DNA from: Candidatus Nitrosopumilus sp.
GTDB taxonomy: Archaea > Thermoproteota > Nitrososphaeria > Nitrososphaerales > Nitrosopumilaceae
Assembly: GCA_018263505.1 (NCBI GenBank)
Contig: JAANXA010000051.1
Location: 1 to 39,005, forward strand
Direction: 5' to 3'
DNA: 39,005 bases
This document shows, in pieces, positions 6,830-14,134 of this stretch. A program made the position numbers and the translations under genes. A model generated the notes under the pieces. It was not told the DNA's origin and made no database searches. It saw only the letters and a list, made by a program, of their open reading frames with translations. Within the stretch, counting starts at the first letter, position 1. Each line of letters opens with the position of its first letter.

Positions 6830-8692
6830 TTACACCATAAGTTGTGGTCTTTTAGATAAGTGTCTAGGCATATTCAAACCAGTGAAGGGTTTTCCTTTTG
6901 TTTGATTACTAATTTCAGTCAAGAAATCATCAAAGGATATATCTTTAACATTTCCTGTTTGTCTGTCTCGAACACTTAGATTCTCAGAATTTGTTTCTTT
7001 TTCACCAATTACCAAAATATACTGAATCCATTCTTTTTCTGCTTCACGAATTCTTTTGCCAATACTTTCATTTCGGTCATCAATGTCTACACGGATATTG
7101 TTTGCAGATAATTTATCAGTTAATTTTTCACAAAAGTCATAAAATTCCTCATTTAGTGGAATAATTCTGATTTGTGTTGGTGCAAGCCATAATGGAAGTT
7201 GTGCTTTTCGTCCTTCTTTGGAGTCTTTAGCAGCTTTTTCTAATAATGCATACATTATTCTTTCAATTGCACCACTAGGAGAATTGTGTAGAATAATCGG
7301 ATGTTGTGCATTATTATTTTCATCAATAAATTCAATTCCATATCTATTGCCATTTTCAACATCAATTTGATCAGTAGATAATGCAGAAGCCTTACCCAAA
7401 TTATCGATAAAATTAAACTCCCATTTCAAAACAAAATAGAAAAACTTTTCCTTCCACATCTCAACAAGAACAGGTCTTCCATGTTTTTTTACTAATTCTT
7501 CAATAGATGATTTATTTTCATTGTAAAAGTCCTCGGTAAATCTAATTGCCATTTCATAATCAGATTCTTTGATTCCTAATTCACGTAATACATTTTGAGA
7601 CAAATCAAATCTAACTTTGATTTCATCTACAGCCTGAGGAATATCTTTACAAAATGCATGACAGTCTGGCATAGTAAATGCTCTAAGACGACGTAACCCT
7701 ACTAATTCACCAGATTGTTCTCTACGAAAACTATACCTTGTTAGTTCATAGAGTTTGTAAGGTAAGTTTTTGTAAGATAGTTGGAAATGATTTGCCATTA
7801 AAAATTGTCCAAAACAAGCTGCAAATCGCAAAAATAATTTCTTTCCTTCTGAATCAATATTGTATTGTCTTGCAGGAAATCGATTAAAGTAACTAACCAT
7901 ACTTGGATGTTCTGAATCATACATGATTGGAGTTTCAACTTCATATCCACCATAGTCTTTTACTCTATCAGTTACATATCGCTCAATCAAAGATTTGATG
8001 AGTCTACCATTTGGGAAAAATCTCATGTTGCCTGAATCTGATGCAGGTTCATAATCTGCAATTCCCAATTTTTTCATCAATGCTACATGTGGTGGGGGTT
8101 GATCAACTGCACGACTTTTAGCAGATTCATATTTTGCTAAAATTTCTAATTTTTTATTATTTGTAAAATCAAAATCACCAATGTTAGTCAAAGTTCCATC
8201 AGGAGACAATATTTTCCAGTAAGAGCGAATTGTAGACTCACCTTTTAGAGCATCAGAAGTAATTTCTGAATCACTTGATTCAGAGTCTTTTGTAACAACT
8301 TTTGAGCTCTCTGCTAATGGGTGACCTTTTACTTGAAGTTTGTAAGATTTAGTCCAACCAAATGGAGAATGAGATACTTCAAGTTCTGATGCTCCAGATT
8401 CCATTTCTTTTAGTAAAGATATGGCAGTAGATGGTTTTGCCAAATTTGAACTAAGGTGAGCATATGGGTATAGTAGTAATTTTTTACATCCAATTTTTTC
8501 CATCGAGTTTTTTATTTGAGAAATGGCATTTTGTGCAACAGATGAATCATCACCATCTTCAATGGCAACAAAAACAACTACAAGTTCTTCAAGTCTTTGA
8601 GTTTGCGGATTTTCAATATCTTCAGCAGACTTGATCTCTTTTTTTGTCGGAGTGTATTCAATACTATCACAATGTAGTTGGAGTATTCGCAT
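6830..8692 (-). CDS. thrS: Threonyl-tRNA synthetase, archaeal type
   Basis: About 620 residues. It charges tRNA-Thr. The N-terminal 140 residues form the archaeal D-aminoacyl-tRNA-deacylase-like editing domain (starts MRILQLHCDSIEY; 'KKLLLYPYAHLSSNLAKPS'). The class II core follows, with motif 2 around YSFRREQSGELVGLRRLRAFTMPDCHAF and motif 3 in NSPSGAIERIMYALLE. The C-terminal anticodon-binding domain ends at about residue 610. I choose the ATG at 8692, not one 15 nt upstream: MRILQLH is the usual archaeal N-terminus and a TATA-like box sits about 25 nt before it. Part of a likely two-gene transcript with agmatinase (4 nt gap). Confidence 0.96.
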   Translation of the reverse strand: MRILQLHCDSIEYTPTKKEIKSAEDIENPQTQRLEELVVVFVAIEDGDDSSVAQNAISQIKNSMEKIGCKKLLLYPYAHLSSNLAKPSTAISLLKEMESGASELEVSHSPFGWTKSYKLQVKGHPLAESSKVVTKDSESSDSEITSDALKGESTIRSYWKILSPDGTLTNIGDFDFTNNKKLEILAKYESAKSRAVDQPPPHVALMKKLGIADYEPASDSGNMRFFPNGRLIKSLIERYVTDRVKDYGGYEVETPIMYDSEHPSMVSYFNRFPARQYNIDSEGKKLFLRFAACFGQFLMANHFQLSYKNLPYKLYELTRYSFRREQSGELVGLRRLRAFTMPDCHAFCKDIPQAVDEIKVRFDLSQNVLRELGIKESDYEMAIRFTEDFYNENKSSIEELVKKHGRPVLVEMWKEKFFYFVLKWEFNFIDNLGKASALSTDQIDVENGNRYGIEFIDENNNAQHPIILHNSPSGAIERIMYALLEKAAKDSKEGRKAQLPLWLAPTQIRIIPLNEEFYDFCEKLTDKLSANNIRVDIDDRNESIGKRIREAEKEWIQYILVIGEKETNSENLSVRDRQTGNVKDISFDDFLTEISNQTKGKPFTGLNMPRHLSKRPQLMV

Positions 8693-8713
8693 ATGTACAC
8701 GCCACATAGTTTT

Positions 8714-8721
8714 ACTTATGA
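8714..8721 (-). promoter_or_regulatory. TATA-like box of thrS
   Basis: The minus strand reads TCATAAGTAAAA, centred about 25-26 nt upstream of the ATG at 8692. It supports that start over the upstream in-frame ATG at 8707. Confidence 0.45.
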
Positions 8722-8797
8722 ACTATTAGTTTAGAATTATTGTGAGAAAATAACTAGTCTGAAAAGCCTTAAGTTAAGAAATTAATTACAAATTTTA

Positions 8798-9241
8798 ATG
8801 AATAAAAATACACTTCTGGGAATAGTGATTATTAGTTGTATAGGAGTAGTTTTTGCAATAGTTGCAAATAATGATTCAGAAACAACTGAAAATGGAATAT
8901 CAGAAGAGAACGAGGAATTCAAGTCAGACAAAATGATAATGGATGGATTACAATTACAATATGATGAAATTATAAAATATTCATGTATGGAGGCAAAGCC
9001 TCAATCTTATTTTGAAGTGAAATTAGATGAAAAAATTCTTGAGGTCGAACACAGATTGAGATATTTATCTGAACAACAAGTAGAGATTGAAAATATTAAA
9101 AATCAAGTAGTAATGTTAAATGAAAAGTATTTTGATTCTGAAAATCAGGAATTTTCATTATTTGAATGGGAATGTGTAAATCAAAAATTTTGGATTGATG
9201 AATATCCACATTTACAAGATATTTTAGAAAATAAAAAATAA
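8798..9241 (+). CDS. Small membrane-anchored or secreted protein, function unknown
   Basis: A 147-residue protein with one N-terminal hydrophobic segment (about residues 4-23, LLGIVIISCIGVVFAIVANN) after two lysine/asparagine-rich residues, typical of a signal anchor or Sec signal. The rest is acidic and predicted helical ('LEVEHRLRYLSEQQVEIENIKNQVVMLNEKYF' looks like a coiled coil), facing outside the cell. Two cysteines (in 'YSCMEAKP' and 'FEWECVNQKF') could form a disulphide. It stands alone, divergent from thrS. I do not recognise the family. Confidence 0.65.
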   Translation: MNKNTLLGIVIISCIGVVFAIVANNDSETTENGISEENEEFKSDKMIMDGLQLQYDEIIKYSCMEAKPQSYFEVKLDEKILEVEHRLRYLSEQQVEIENIKNQVVMLNEKYFDSENQEFSLFEWECVNQKFWIDEYPHLQDILENKK

Positions 9242-9264
9242 CAATATCAAAAAATAAAAAAAAT

Positions 9265-9597
9265 CTATTTTGCTCCACGTAATGAAATAACTGAACGTAA
9301 AATCAAACCAGAAATTCCAAGATTAGACATTAGAAATGCCGCAGTTCGACTAAGAGAGTTTTCACCGCGAAATCCCTCATCATAAATCATTTCAACATTT
9401 CCTTTATCAGTTTTAACAAAAGAAGTTATCAAAGAATAATCACCTAATTTTTTATCGGTTCTTTCATGATAGTGTCGAAGCTCTACATGAAATATTTTAA
9501 ACTCATCTTGTACAAATGAACCTGAAGAAAATAAAATTTTGACATCGTCAGGAGTTCGATTTACTCGTTGTGGATCATGTAAATCAATAATATCCAT
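9265..9597 (-). CDS. Conserved-looking small protein, function unknown
   Basis: A 110-residue soluble protein beginning MDIIDLHDPQRVNRTPDDVK. A longer form from an ATG at 9618 (seven extra residues) is possible, but a TATA-like TAATTAAA (9622-9629) is about 28 nt upstream of 9597 and would lie almost on top of 9618. The middle, 'EFKIFHVELRHYHERTDKKLGDYSLITSFVK', has alternating hydrophobic strands like a small beta domain, and the C-terminus 'SRTAAFLMSNLGISGLILRSVISLRGAK' is hydrophobic. It is divergent from the deoxyhypusine synthase-like gene. No family recognised. Confidence 0.65.
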   Translation of the reverse strand: MDIIDLHDPQRVNRTPDDVKILFSSGSFVQDEFKIFHVELRHYHERTDKKLGDYSLITSFVKTDKGNVEMIYDEGFRGENSLSRTAAFLMSNLGISGLILRSVISLRGAK

Positions 9598-9666
9598 ATG
9601 ATATCGAATTTGTATCATTCCTAATTAAAGAATATTTTATTTTACATGATCAAATTAGTACGCAAG

Positions 9667-9674
9667 TATTATTT
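9667..9674 (+). promoter_or_regulatory. TATA box of the deoxyhypusine synthase-like gene
   Basis: TATTATTT is centred 26.5 nt upstream of a GTG at 9697, supporting that start rather than the ATG at 9646, which would place this box inside the coding sequence. Confidence 0.45.
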
Positions 9675-9696
9675 ACGACAAAAAATTATTTTTTGT

Positions 9697-10791
9697 GTGG
9701 ACCCGCACAAGTTTCATGGTAAAGATATTCCACACATAAAATTAGACGAAAATATGACTATTGAAGAATTAGTCAATGTATTTGCAAGTACAGGGTTTAA
9801 TGGTAGACAATTAGGCGAAGCTGCAAAATTATATGCAAATATGATTGAAGAGAATGCAACAATTTGTCTTACAGTTTCAGGAGCTTTAACACCAGTTGGG
9901 TTTGGGGGAATTATCAAGACATTGATTGAGAGGGGTTTTGTTGATTGGATTATTACTACGGGGGCAAACGTGTATCATGAAGATCATTTTGCGTGGGGAT
10001 TACCGGTGAAACAAGGAAGTTTCAATGTAGATGATATGAAACTATATGAAAATGAAATTGTGAGAATTAGAGACATTTACATTAAATTTTACGAAACATT
10101 AGAAGCAGAAGATCAAGTGATTCAGAAAATGTTCGGAGAAGATTTTCCAAATACATCATTTACGACAGCAGAGTTTTGTAATGTAATGGGTAAAATGAGT
10201 AAAGAGCATTCAAAGTATCCAGAAAAAAGTTTTATTACTACGGCATATGATTTTGATGTTCCAGTATATGTGTCGACAATAAAAGATTCATCACTTGCAC
10301 TAAACTTGGCAGTTCATAGATTGGCAGGGAAGACATACAATTTAGATTTTGTAAGAGAAATAATAGAACAAGCTGCAATTCTTTATGGTTCTGAAAAATC
10401 AGGAATTTTAGAATTGGGAGGAGGAGTACCAAAAAATACAGCTCAGCAGACAGGGCCATTATTGGATCAAATTTTAAGAAGAAATGATGGGGGACAAGAC
10501 TATGTTATACAGATAACAGATGCAAGGCCAGATACAGGAGGATTATCAGGTGCAACACTTCAAGAAGGAAAGAGTTGGGGTAAAGTTCAAGATGCACATC
10601 ACGGAATGGTCACAGTCTATGCCGATGCAACTATTGCATTTCCAATCCTTGCACTATACGTTCTAAGTAATCAAAAAACAAGAAAACCTAAAAGACTGTA
10701 CAAAAAACTTGGAAAATTATATGATGATCTTAAAGAAGATTATTTTAAAAATCCGGCAAACAAAATTAAAAAATCAAAAATGAAGAACTAA
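9697..10791 (+). CDS. dys: Deoxyhypusine synthase-like protein
   Basis: A 364-residue member of the deoxyhypusine synthase family, which uses NAD and a polyamine to modify a lysine of initiation factor 5A. The fold signatures are clear: 'ICLTVSGALTPVGFGGIIKTLIERGFVDWIITTGANVYHED', then 'LELGGGVPKNTAQQ', 'DARPDTGGLSGATLQEGKSWGKV' and 'VYADATIAFPIL'. The SWGK lysine corresponds to the covalent-intermediate lysine (Lys329 in human). The histidine that acts as base in the human enzyme (GGGVVKHH) is Asn here (GGGVPKN). The substrate could therefore be spermidine, agmatine or another amine. I start at GTG 9697 because of a TATA box 26.5 nt upstream; an ATG at 9646 is the alternative. Its stop overlaps the convergent zinc protein by four bases. 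Confidence 0.85.
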   Translation: MDPHKFHGKDIPHIKLDENMTIEELVNVFASTGFNGRQLGEAAKLYANMIEENATICLTVSGALTPVGFGGIIKTLIERGFVDWIITTGANVYHEDHFAWGLPVKQGSFNVDDMKLYENEIVRIRDIYIKFYETLEAEDQVIQKMFGEDFPNTSFTTAEFCNVMGKMSKEHSKYPEKSFITTAYDFDVPVYVSTIKDSSLALNLAVHRLAGKTYNLDFVREIIEQAAILYGSEKSGILELGGGVPKNTAQQTGPLLDQILRRNDGGQDYVIQITDARPDTGGLSGATLQEGKSWGKVQDAHHGMVTVYADATIAFPILALYVLSNQKTRKPKRLYKKLGKLYDDLKEDYFKNPANKIKKSKMKN

Positions 10792-11000
10792 AACTTGTCA
10801 AATCTGGCACGTTCAAGGTCTCGATCATCTTTTGATTCCTTTTTGTATTCTTTGTAATGTTCTTTGCATAGAACAGATTTTTTTCCAGTTGCAGAAACTC
10901 TCAGACCTGCATTTTCAACTTTTGAGGTGTTTAATGAACGTGCACCATCTTGATCACAGTTCTCAACATTGCATTTTGCACCTTTTGAAATTATTCCCAT
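10788..11000 (-). CDS. 70-residue zinc-site protein, function unknown
   Basis: A small basic protein starting MGIISKGAKCNVENCDQDGA. Potential zinc ligands are C10, C15, C45 and H48 (CNVENC ... LCKEHY), a treble-clef-like spacing. The tail 'KEYKKESKDDRDLERARFDKF' is highly charged. A TATA box (11024-11031) is centred 27.5 nt upstream of the ATG, so it is expressed from its own leaderless promoter, divergent from eS25. The last four bases are shared with the stop of the deoxyhypusine synthase-like gene. Probably nucleic-acid or ribosome associated, but that is inference. Confidence 0.75.
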   Translation of the reverse strand: MGIISKGAKCNVENCDQDGARSLNTSKVENAGLRVSATGKKSVLCKEHYKEYKKESKDDRDLERARFDKF

Positions 11001-11023
11001 AAAGATAAGAAATCAAGATGTTA

Positions 11024-11031
11024 TTTATATT
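11024..11031 (-). promoter_or_regulatory. TATA box of the 70-residue zinc-site protein
   Basis: The minus strand reads AATATAAATAA; the centre is 27.5 nt upstream of the ATG at 11000. Confidence 0.5.
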
Positions 11032-11083
11032 TGAAAAAATTTGAGTCGTCAAATTCAAAACATAGAAAAATATAGGTTCATCG

Positions 11084-11091
11084 TTTATAAG
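11084..11091 (+). promoter_or_regulatory. TATA box of eS25
   Basis: TTTATAAG is centred 26.5 nt upstream of the ATG at 11114, the spacing of a leaderless archaeal transcript. Confidence 0.6.
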
Positions 11092-11113
11092 AGGAATATT
11101 TTTTTCTCAATTC

Positions 11114-11407
11114 ATGGCTGGAGCAAAATCAACTACAAACAAATCACCAAAAGATTCGAAAAAAAGCAAGAAAGACAAAGGTGAAGGCGGTCCAAGAAAA
11201 GCTGAGATCACAGTTAAAGTAGATGAGAAACAAGCAATGAGAATTATTGAGAACTCCAAAGTCATCACAGTACAAGATATGGCAAGACAAACAGGTGTCA
11301 AAATTTCAGCAGCTAATGCATTTCTTATAGAATCAATGAAGAAAGGAGTGGTTAAGAGAGTGGGCGGATATTCAGGACATCATTTGTATCAATCAACTTC
11401 TTCATAG
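11114..11407 (+). CDS. rps25e: 30S ribosomal protein eS25
   Basis: A 97-residue protein with the eS25 layout: a disordered Lys/Ser-rich N-terminus (residues 1-35, 'KSPKDSKKSKKDKGEGGPRK') and a winged-helix core ('SKVITVQDMARQTGVKISAANAFLIESMKKGVVKRVGGYSGHHLYQ'). It binds the small ribosomal subunit near the head. The start is fixed by a TATA box 26.5 nt upstream. Its last 19 bases overlap the tail of the convergent cyclophilin-like gene. Confidence 0.93.
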   Translation: MAGAKSTTNKSPKDSKKSKKDKGEGGPRKAEITVKVDEKQAMRIIENSKVITVQDMARQTGVKISAANAFLIESMKKGVVKRVGGYSGHHLYQSTSS

Positions 11408-11775
11408 AGACATAAAACATCTCCAGATTTAATATCCTTTAATGCATCAATGTTGTTTCCCAATTTTCCAATTGGAGTCATAGGTTTACCAAAAACAGCA
11501 TCTTGAATAAAAAAACAGATGCTACCAGTAGATGACAAAAATGCAACATCACCTTTTTTAAATTCAGTTCTGGCACGTTCAATTCCAGAATCAACACTTG
11601 TTTCAAAATAAACAATACTCTTTCCCAATAGATGAGCATGTCCTTCCAAAGGAATAGATCTCATGATAGTTCCAACAGTTCTTGGAGAAAGATGACGTTT
11701 AAGATCACAAGGAATTTTTGCTTTTTCTCGAATTTCTAAAACTAATTGCTTTTTTGATACAGAAAACGTGCTCAA
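11389..11775 (-). CDS. Cyclophilin-like small protein (TM1367/DUF369-type)
   Basis: A 128-residue all-beta protein beginning, after a TTG start (11773-11775), MSTFSVSKKQLVLEIREKAK. The pattern 'HLSPRTVGTIMRSIPLEGHAHLLGKSIVYFETSV', then 'KKGDVAFLSSTGSICFFIQDAVFGKPMTPIGKLGNNIDALKDIKSGDVLCLY', matches the cyclophilin-like family seen in TM1367 and many archaea. Those members generally lack proline isomerase activity, and their role is unknown. The start is supported by a TATA box exactly 26.5 nt upstream, the same palindromic box that serves rpo6 on the other strand. The gene overlaps the eS25 3' end by 19 bases. Confidence 0.7.
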   Translation of the reverse strand: MSTFSVSKKQLVLEIREKAKIPCDLKRHLSPRTVGTIMRSIPLEGHAHLLGKSIVYFETSVDSGIERARTEFKKGDVAFLSSTGSICFFIQDAVFGKPMTPIGKLGNNIDALKDIKSGDVLCLYEEVD

Positions 11776-11797
11776 TTTGTTATTTAAAATGATTAGA

Positions 11798-11805
11798 TTA
11801 TATAA
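11798..11805. promoter_or_regulatory. Palindromic TATA box shared by two divergent genes
   Basis: TTATATAA is its own reverse complement. Its centre lies 26.5 nt from the TTG of the cyclophilin-like gene on the minus strand (11775) and 26.5 nt from an in-frame TTG of rpo6 on the plus strand (11828). Both distances equal those of the eS25 and dys boxes. It can therefore act as one bidirectional leaderless promoter core. If rpo6 started at the upstream ATG (11789) the box would be inside its coding region. Confidence 0.55.
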
Positions 11806-11827
11806 CGTTTTAAGAGAAATTCGGTAC

Positions 11828-12307
11828 TTGTCTGATGCAAATGAAACTGAACAAATTGAAGTGCCAGTAGAATCAGAAGTTGAAGAGAATTTAGGATTAA
11901 CTAAAGCATTGGATACTTATCGAAAATTAATTGATAGAAAAGATTTGCCAGAACCATTAACTGAAAAAGAACAAGGTAAACTTGAGGAAAAAATCAAAGA
12001 GATTGAAGAAAGAGAAGTAGTTGAAAGAATGGAAGAGCATGATCCAATAGAGATTCCATGTGAGAAAAATAAAATTACAATTGGTCCTCCAACATTAACA
12101 AGATTTGAAAAAGCAAGAATCATGGGTGCAAGAGCTTTACAATTATCTTTAGGAGCACCACCATTTATTCCAATTCCAAAAAGTGCAAGAATTTCATTGG
12201 ATATTTCAATGGAAGAATTAGAACAAAGGGTGATCCCTATTACAATTAGAAGAGTTCTCCCAAATGGAGATTATCAAAATATACCAATTGATTATTTTGA
12301 AAAATGA
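11828..12307 (+). CDS. rpo6: RNA polymerase subunit Rpo6 (RpoK) with long acidic N-terminus
   Basis: The C-terminal 85 residues are the RpoK/RPB6/omega fold: 'GPPTLTRFEKARIMGARALQLSLGAPPFIPIP', then 'DISMEELEQRVIPITIRRVLPNGDYQNIPIDYF'. This subunit helps assemble and stabilise RNA polymerase. The N-terminal half is rich in Glu and Lys ('EKEQGKLEEKIKEIEEREVVERMEEHDPIEIP'), a probable coiled coil resembling the acidic tail of eukaryotic RPB6 rather than short archaeal RpoK. Start choice: TTG 11828 fits a TATA box 26.5 nt upstream. ATG 11789 or GTG 11768 would extend it by 13 or 20 residues and, for the latter, overlap the divergent neighbour's start. Confidence 0.88.
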   Translation: MSDANETEQIEVPVESEVEENLGLTKALDTYRKLIDRKDLPEPLTEKEQGKLEEKIKEIEEREVVERMEEHDPIEIPCEKNKITIGPPTLTRFEKARIMGARALQLSLGAPPFIPIPKSARISLDISMEELEQRVIPITIRRVLPNGDYQNIPIDYFEK

Positions 12308-12358
12308 ATCAATGGTCGATAAAACTTAAAAGAACTAAAAATTTCTAATTGATGAATA

Positions 12359-12673
12359 ATGCTCATGGAAGAGGTTAATGAACCGCATGGTCAAGAGCAG
12401 ACCGAAAAGTCTGATGAAGCCATCATAAATATTGGAAATGACCCAGTAATGCAATCAGCTATAGAAGTTTTACCAATTCTTGGGAACAAAAACAAAGTGA
12501 TACTCAAAGCAAGAGGACATGCAATTCCAAATGCAGTTGCAGTTGCAAATATAATTACTGAAAAAATGATGAGTGGAAATTCAAAAGTTCAAAAAATCAA
12601 TTTAGATACTGAATCAGCTGCAGGAATAGGTAGAATGACTTCAACAATTGAAATAATTTTAAACAAAATCTAA
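12359..12673 (+). CDS. albA: Alba-family DNA/RNA-binding chromatin protein
   Basis: About 104 residues: an acidic 23-residue leader, then the Alba fold, 'NIGNDPVMQSAIEVLPILGNKNKVILKARGHAIPNAVAVANIITEKM' and the beta-hairpin/C-terminal strand 'AAGIGRMTSTIEIILNKI'. KARGHAI matches the conserved KARG-x-AI nucleic-acid-binding segment of Alba. It compacts chromosomal DNA or binds RNA as a dimer. An ATG at 12365 (two codons in) is an alternative start. Two AT boxes (12325-12332 and 12336-12343) are candidate TATA elements. It lies 51 nt after rpo6 and shares its last four bases with the convergent HTH gene. Confidence 0.9.
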   Translation: MLMEEVNEPHGQEQTEKSDEAIINIGNDPVMQSAIEVLPILGNKNKVILKARGHAIPNAVAVANIITEKMMSGNSKVQKINLDTESAAGIGRMTSTIEIILNKI

Positions 12674-13086
12674 TAAACGCTTCCAGGACCTTTAAGAAGC
12701 ATATTTTCACATTCTTTGCATACTTGTTCATCAATGTTTGATTCAAGATTATGATGAATGTCACAAATCAATAAACTAGATTTGATATAGTTACACAATC
12801 CAATAAATTTTGAAAGGCTTGAAGGAGTGTAGGCCATATCAGATGACAAATTATCGCATAATTCATCAACCATTATTGCAACTTGTTCTTCAGACAGGAG
12901 TTTTGCAATCAATGAAGGATCACCTCTAGTCCCACGAATGTAGTTACTTACAGCAGCCTGAGTCACACCGAGCATTTTAGAAATTTCATCTTCTCGAACA
13001 TCATGATCCTCTGCAAGTTTTTTTGCAAGAATTGCTCTTAATGCAGGGATCAAAGTTTTAGATTCAATTTCTGCAGGAAGTAACAT
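12670..13086 (-). CDS. HTH transcriptional regulator with C-terminal Cys/His cluster
   Basis: A 138-residue protein. Residues about 10-60 form an XRE/CRO-like helix-turn-helix ('VREDEISKMLGVTQAAVSNYIRGTRGDP', the recognition helix being TQAAVSNYIRG). The C-terminus carries 'CDIHHNLESNIDEQVCKECENML', with one Cys, two His and a C-x2-C pair: a likely zinc or redox-sensitive site. It probably binds operator DNA near promoters; the divergent asparagine-synthetase-like gene, 97 nt away, is a natural candidate target besides itself. A TATA box (13112-13117) is centred 28.5 nt upstream of the ATG. Ligand unknown. Confidence 0.8.
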   Translation of the reverse strand: MLLPAEIESKTLIPALRAILAKKLAEDHDVREDEISKMLGVTQAAVSNYIRGTRGDPSLIAKLLSEEQVAIMVDELCDNLSSDMAYTPSSLSKFIGLCNYIKSSLLICDIHHNLESNIDEQVCKECENMLLKGPGSVY

Positions 13087-13111
13087 CGATTCTCAAGTGA
13101 TTCATAAAGAA

Positions 13112-13117
13112 TTTAAA
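13112..13117 (-). promoter_or_regulatory. TATA box of the HTH regulator
   Basis: The minus strand reads CTTTAAATTC, centred 28.5 nt upstream of the ATG at 13086. Confidence 0.45.
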
Positions 13118-13183
13118 GTTTGCAATAAGAAAAATATATTTTAAAAAATTAGGCATACCTATTTTAATTTCAAATTAATGTAA

Positions 13184-14134
13184 ATGATATTGGATGACAT
13201 TTCCAAGAACACATACAGTGCTTTAGAAAAAGCATGTAATTCATGTGAATCAAATTTAATTTCACTTTCAGGTGGATTAGATAGTACAATAATTGCATAT
13301 TTTCTTAAAAAAAGAAAACCAAAAGCTGTCACAGTTATTGCAGAAGATTTTGTTTCAACTGATCTTACTTATTGTCAAATGGTATCAAAACAGATGCAAT
13401 TACCATTATCAATTTACAATGTAAAAACATCAGTAATTTTAGAAGCAATTGAAGAGACAATTAAGATTTTGAAAAATTTTAACGATATTGAGATTAGAAA
13501 TAATGTAGTCATGTATTTAGCAATTAAATGGGCAAAAGAAAATGGAGAAAAATCAATCATCACAGGAGATGGAGCAGATGAATTGTTTGCAGGGTATAAT
13601 TTTCTAATAAATAAACCTGAAGAAGAATTAGAAGATGAAATTAAAAGAGTTTGTAATGTAATGCATTTCCCAACACAAAAAATTGGTAAAGCATTAGGGG
13701 TTATCATTGAATCGCCCTTTTTAGAGGACAAAATAATAGAATTATCAAAATCCATTCCTGCAAATATGAAAGTAAGAAATGAACAAGGGAAAAGACGGGG
13801 AAAATGGATTATTAGGAAAACTTTTGAAAAATTAATTCCTCAACAAATTGTTTGGAGAAACAAGTCGCCAATGCAAGAAGGTTCAGGAACTGCAGGTCTA
13901 ACAAATTTGTTTGATTCAATAATAAGAGAAGAACAATTTGTTGAAAAAAAACTGACAGTTGAGAAAGAAAAAGGAGTAGTGATTAGAAGTAGAGAATCGA
14001 TGTACTATTTTGAAATTTTTAATAAATTATTTGGTACACCAGTAGACAAAAATGCAGAAAGTGTATGTCCATATTGCAAACACGAAGTTAAAGATTCTAA
14101 GTTTTGTAGAATGTGTGGGGCTTTTCCAATCTAA
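13184..14134 (+). CDS. Asparagine-synthetase-like ATP pyrophosphatase with C-terminal zinc ribbon
   Basis: A 316-residue enzyme built on the asparagine synthetase C-domain. The PP-loop is S29-GGLDS-34 and the second signature is GDGADELFAGYNF (128-140), typical of the AsnB/beta-lactam synthetase group that activates a carboxylate with ATP. The N-terminal glutamine amidotransferase domain of AsnB is absent: the chain starts with 25 residues before the PP-loop, so ammonia or another amine donor is needed. The last 22 residues add a zinc ribbon, C295-x2-C298 ... C308-x2-C311, which suggests binding of RNA, protein or a carrier. Free ammonia use would suit an ammonia oxidiser, but that is inference. 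The stop overlaps the convergent YHS gene by four bases. Confidence 0.8.
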   Translation: MILDDISKNTYSALEKACNSCESNLISLSGGLDSTIIAYFLKKRKPKAVTVIAEDFVSTDLTYCQMVSKQMQLPLSIYNVKTSVILEAIEETIKILKNFNDIEIRNNVVMYLAIKWAKENGEKSIITGDGADELFAGYNFLINKPEEELEDEIKRVCNVMHFPTQKIGKALGVIIESPFLEDKIIELSKSIPANMKVRNEQGKRRGKWIIRKTFEKLIPQQIVWRNKSPMQEGSGTAGLTNLFDSIIREEQFVEKKLTVEKEKGVVIRSRESMYYFEIFNKLFGTPVDKNAESVCPYCKHEVKDSKFCRMCGAFPI

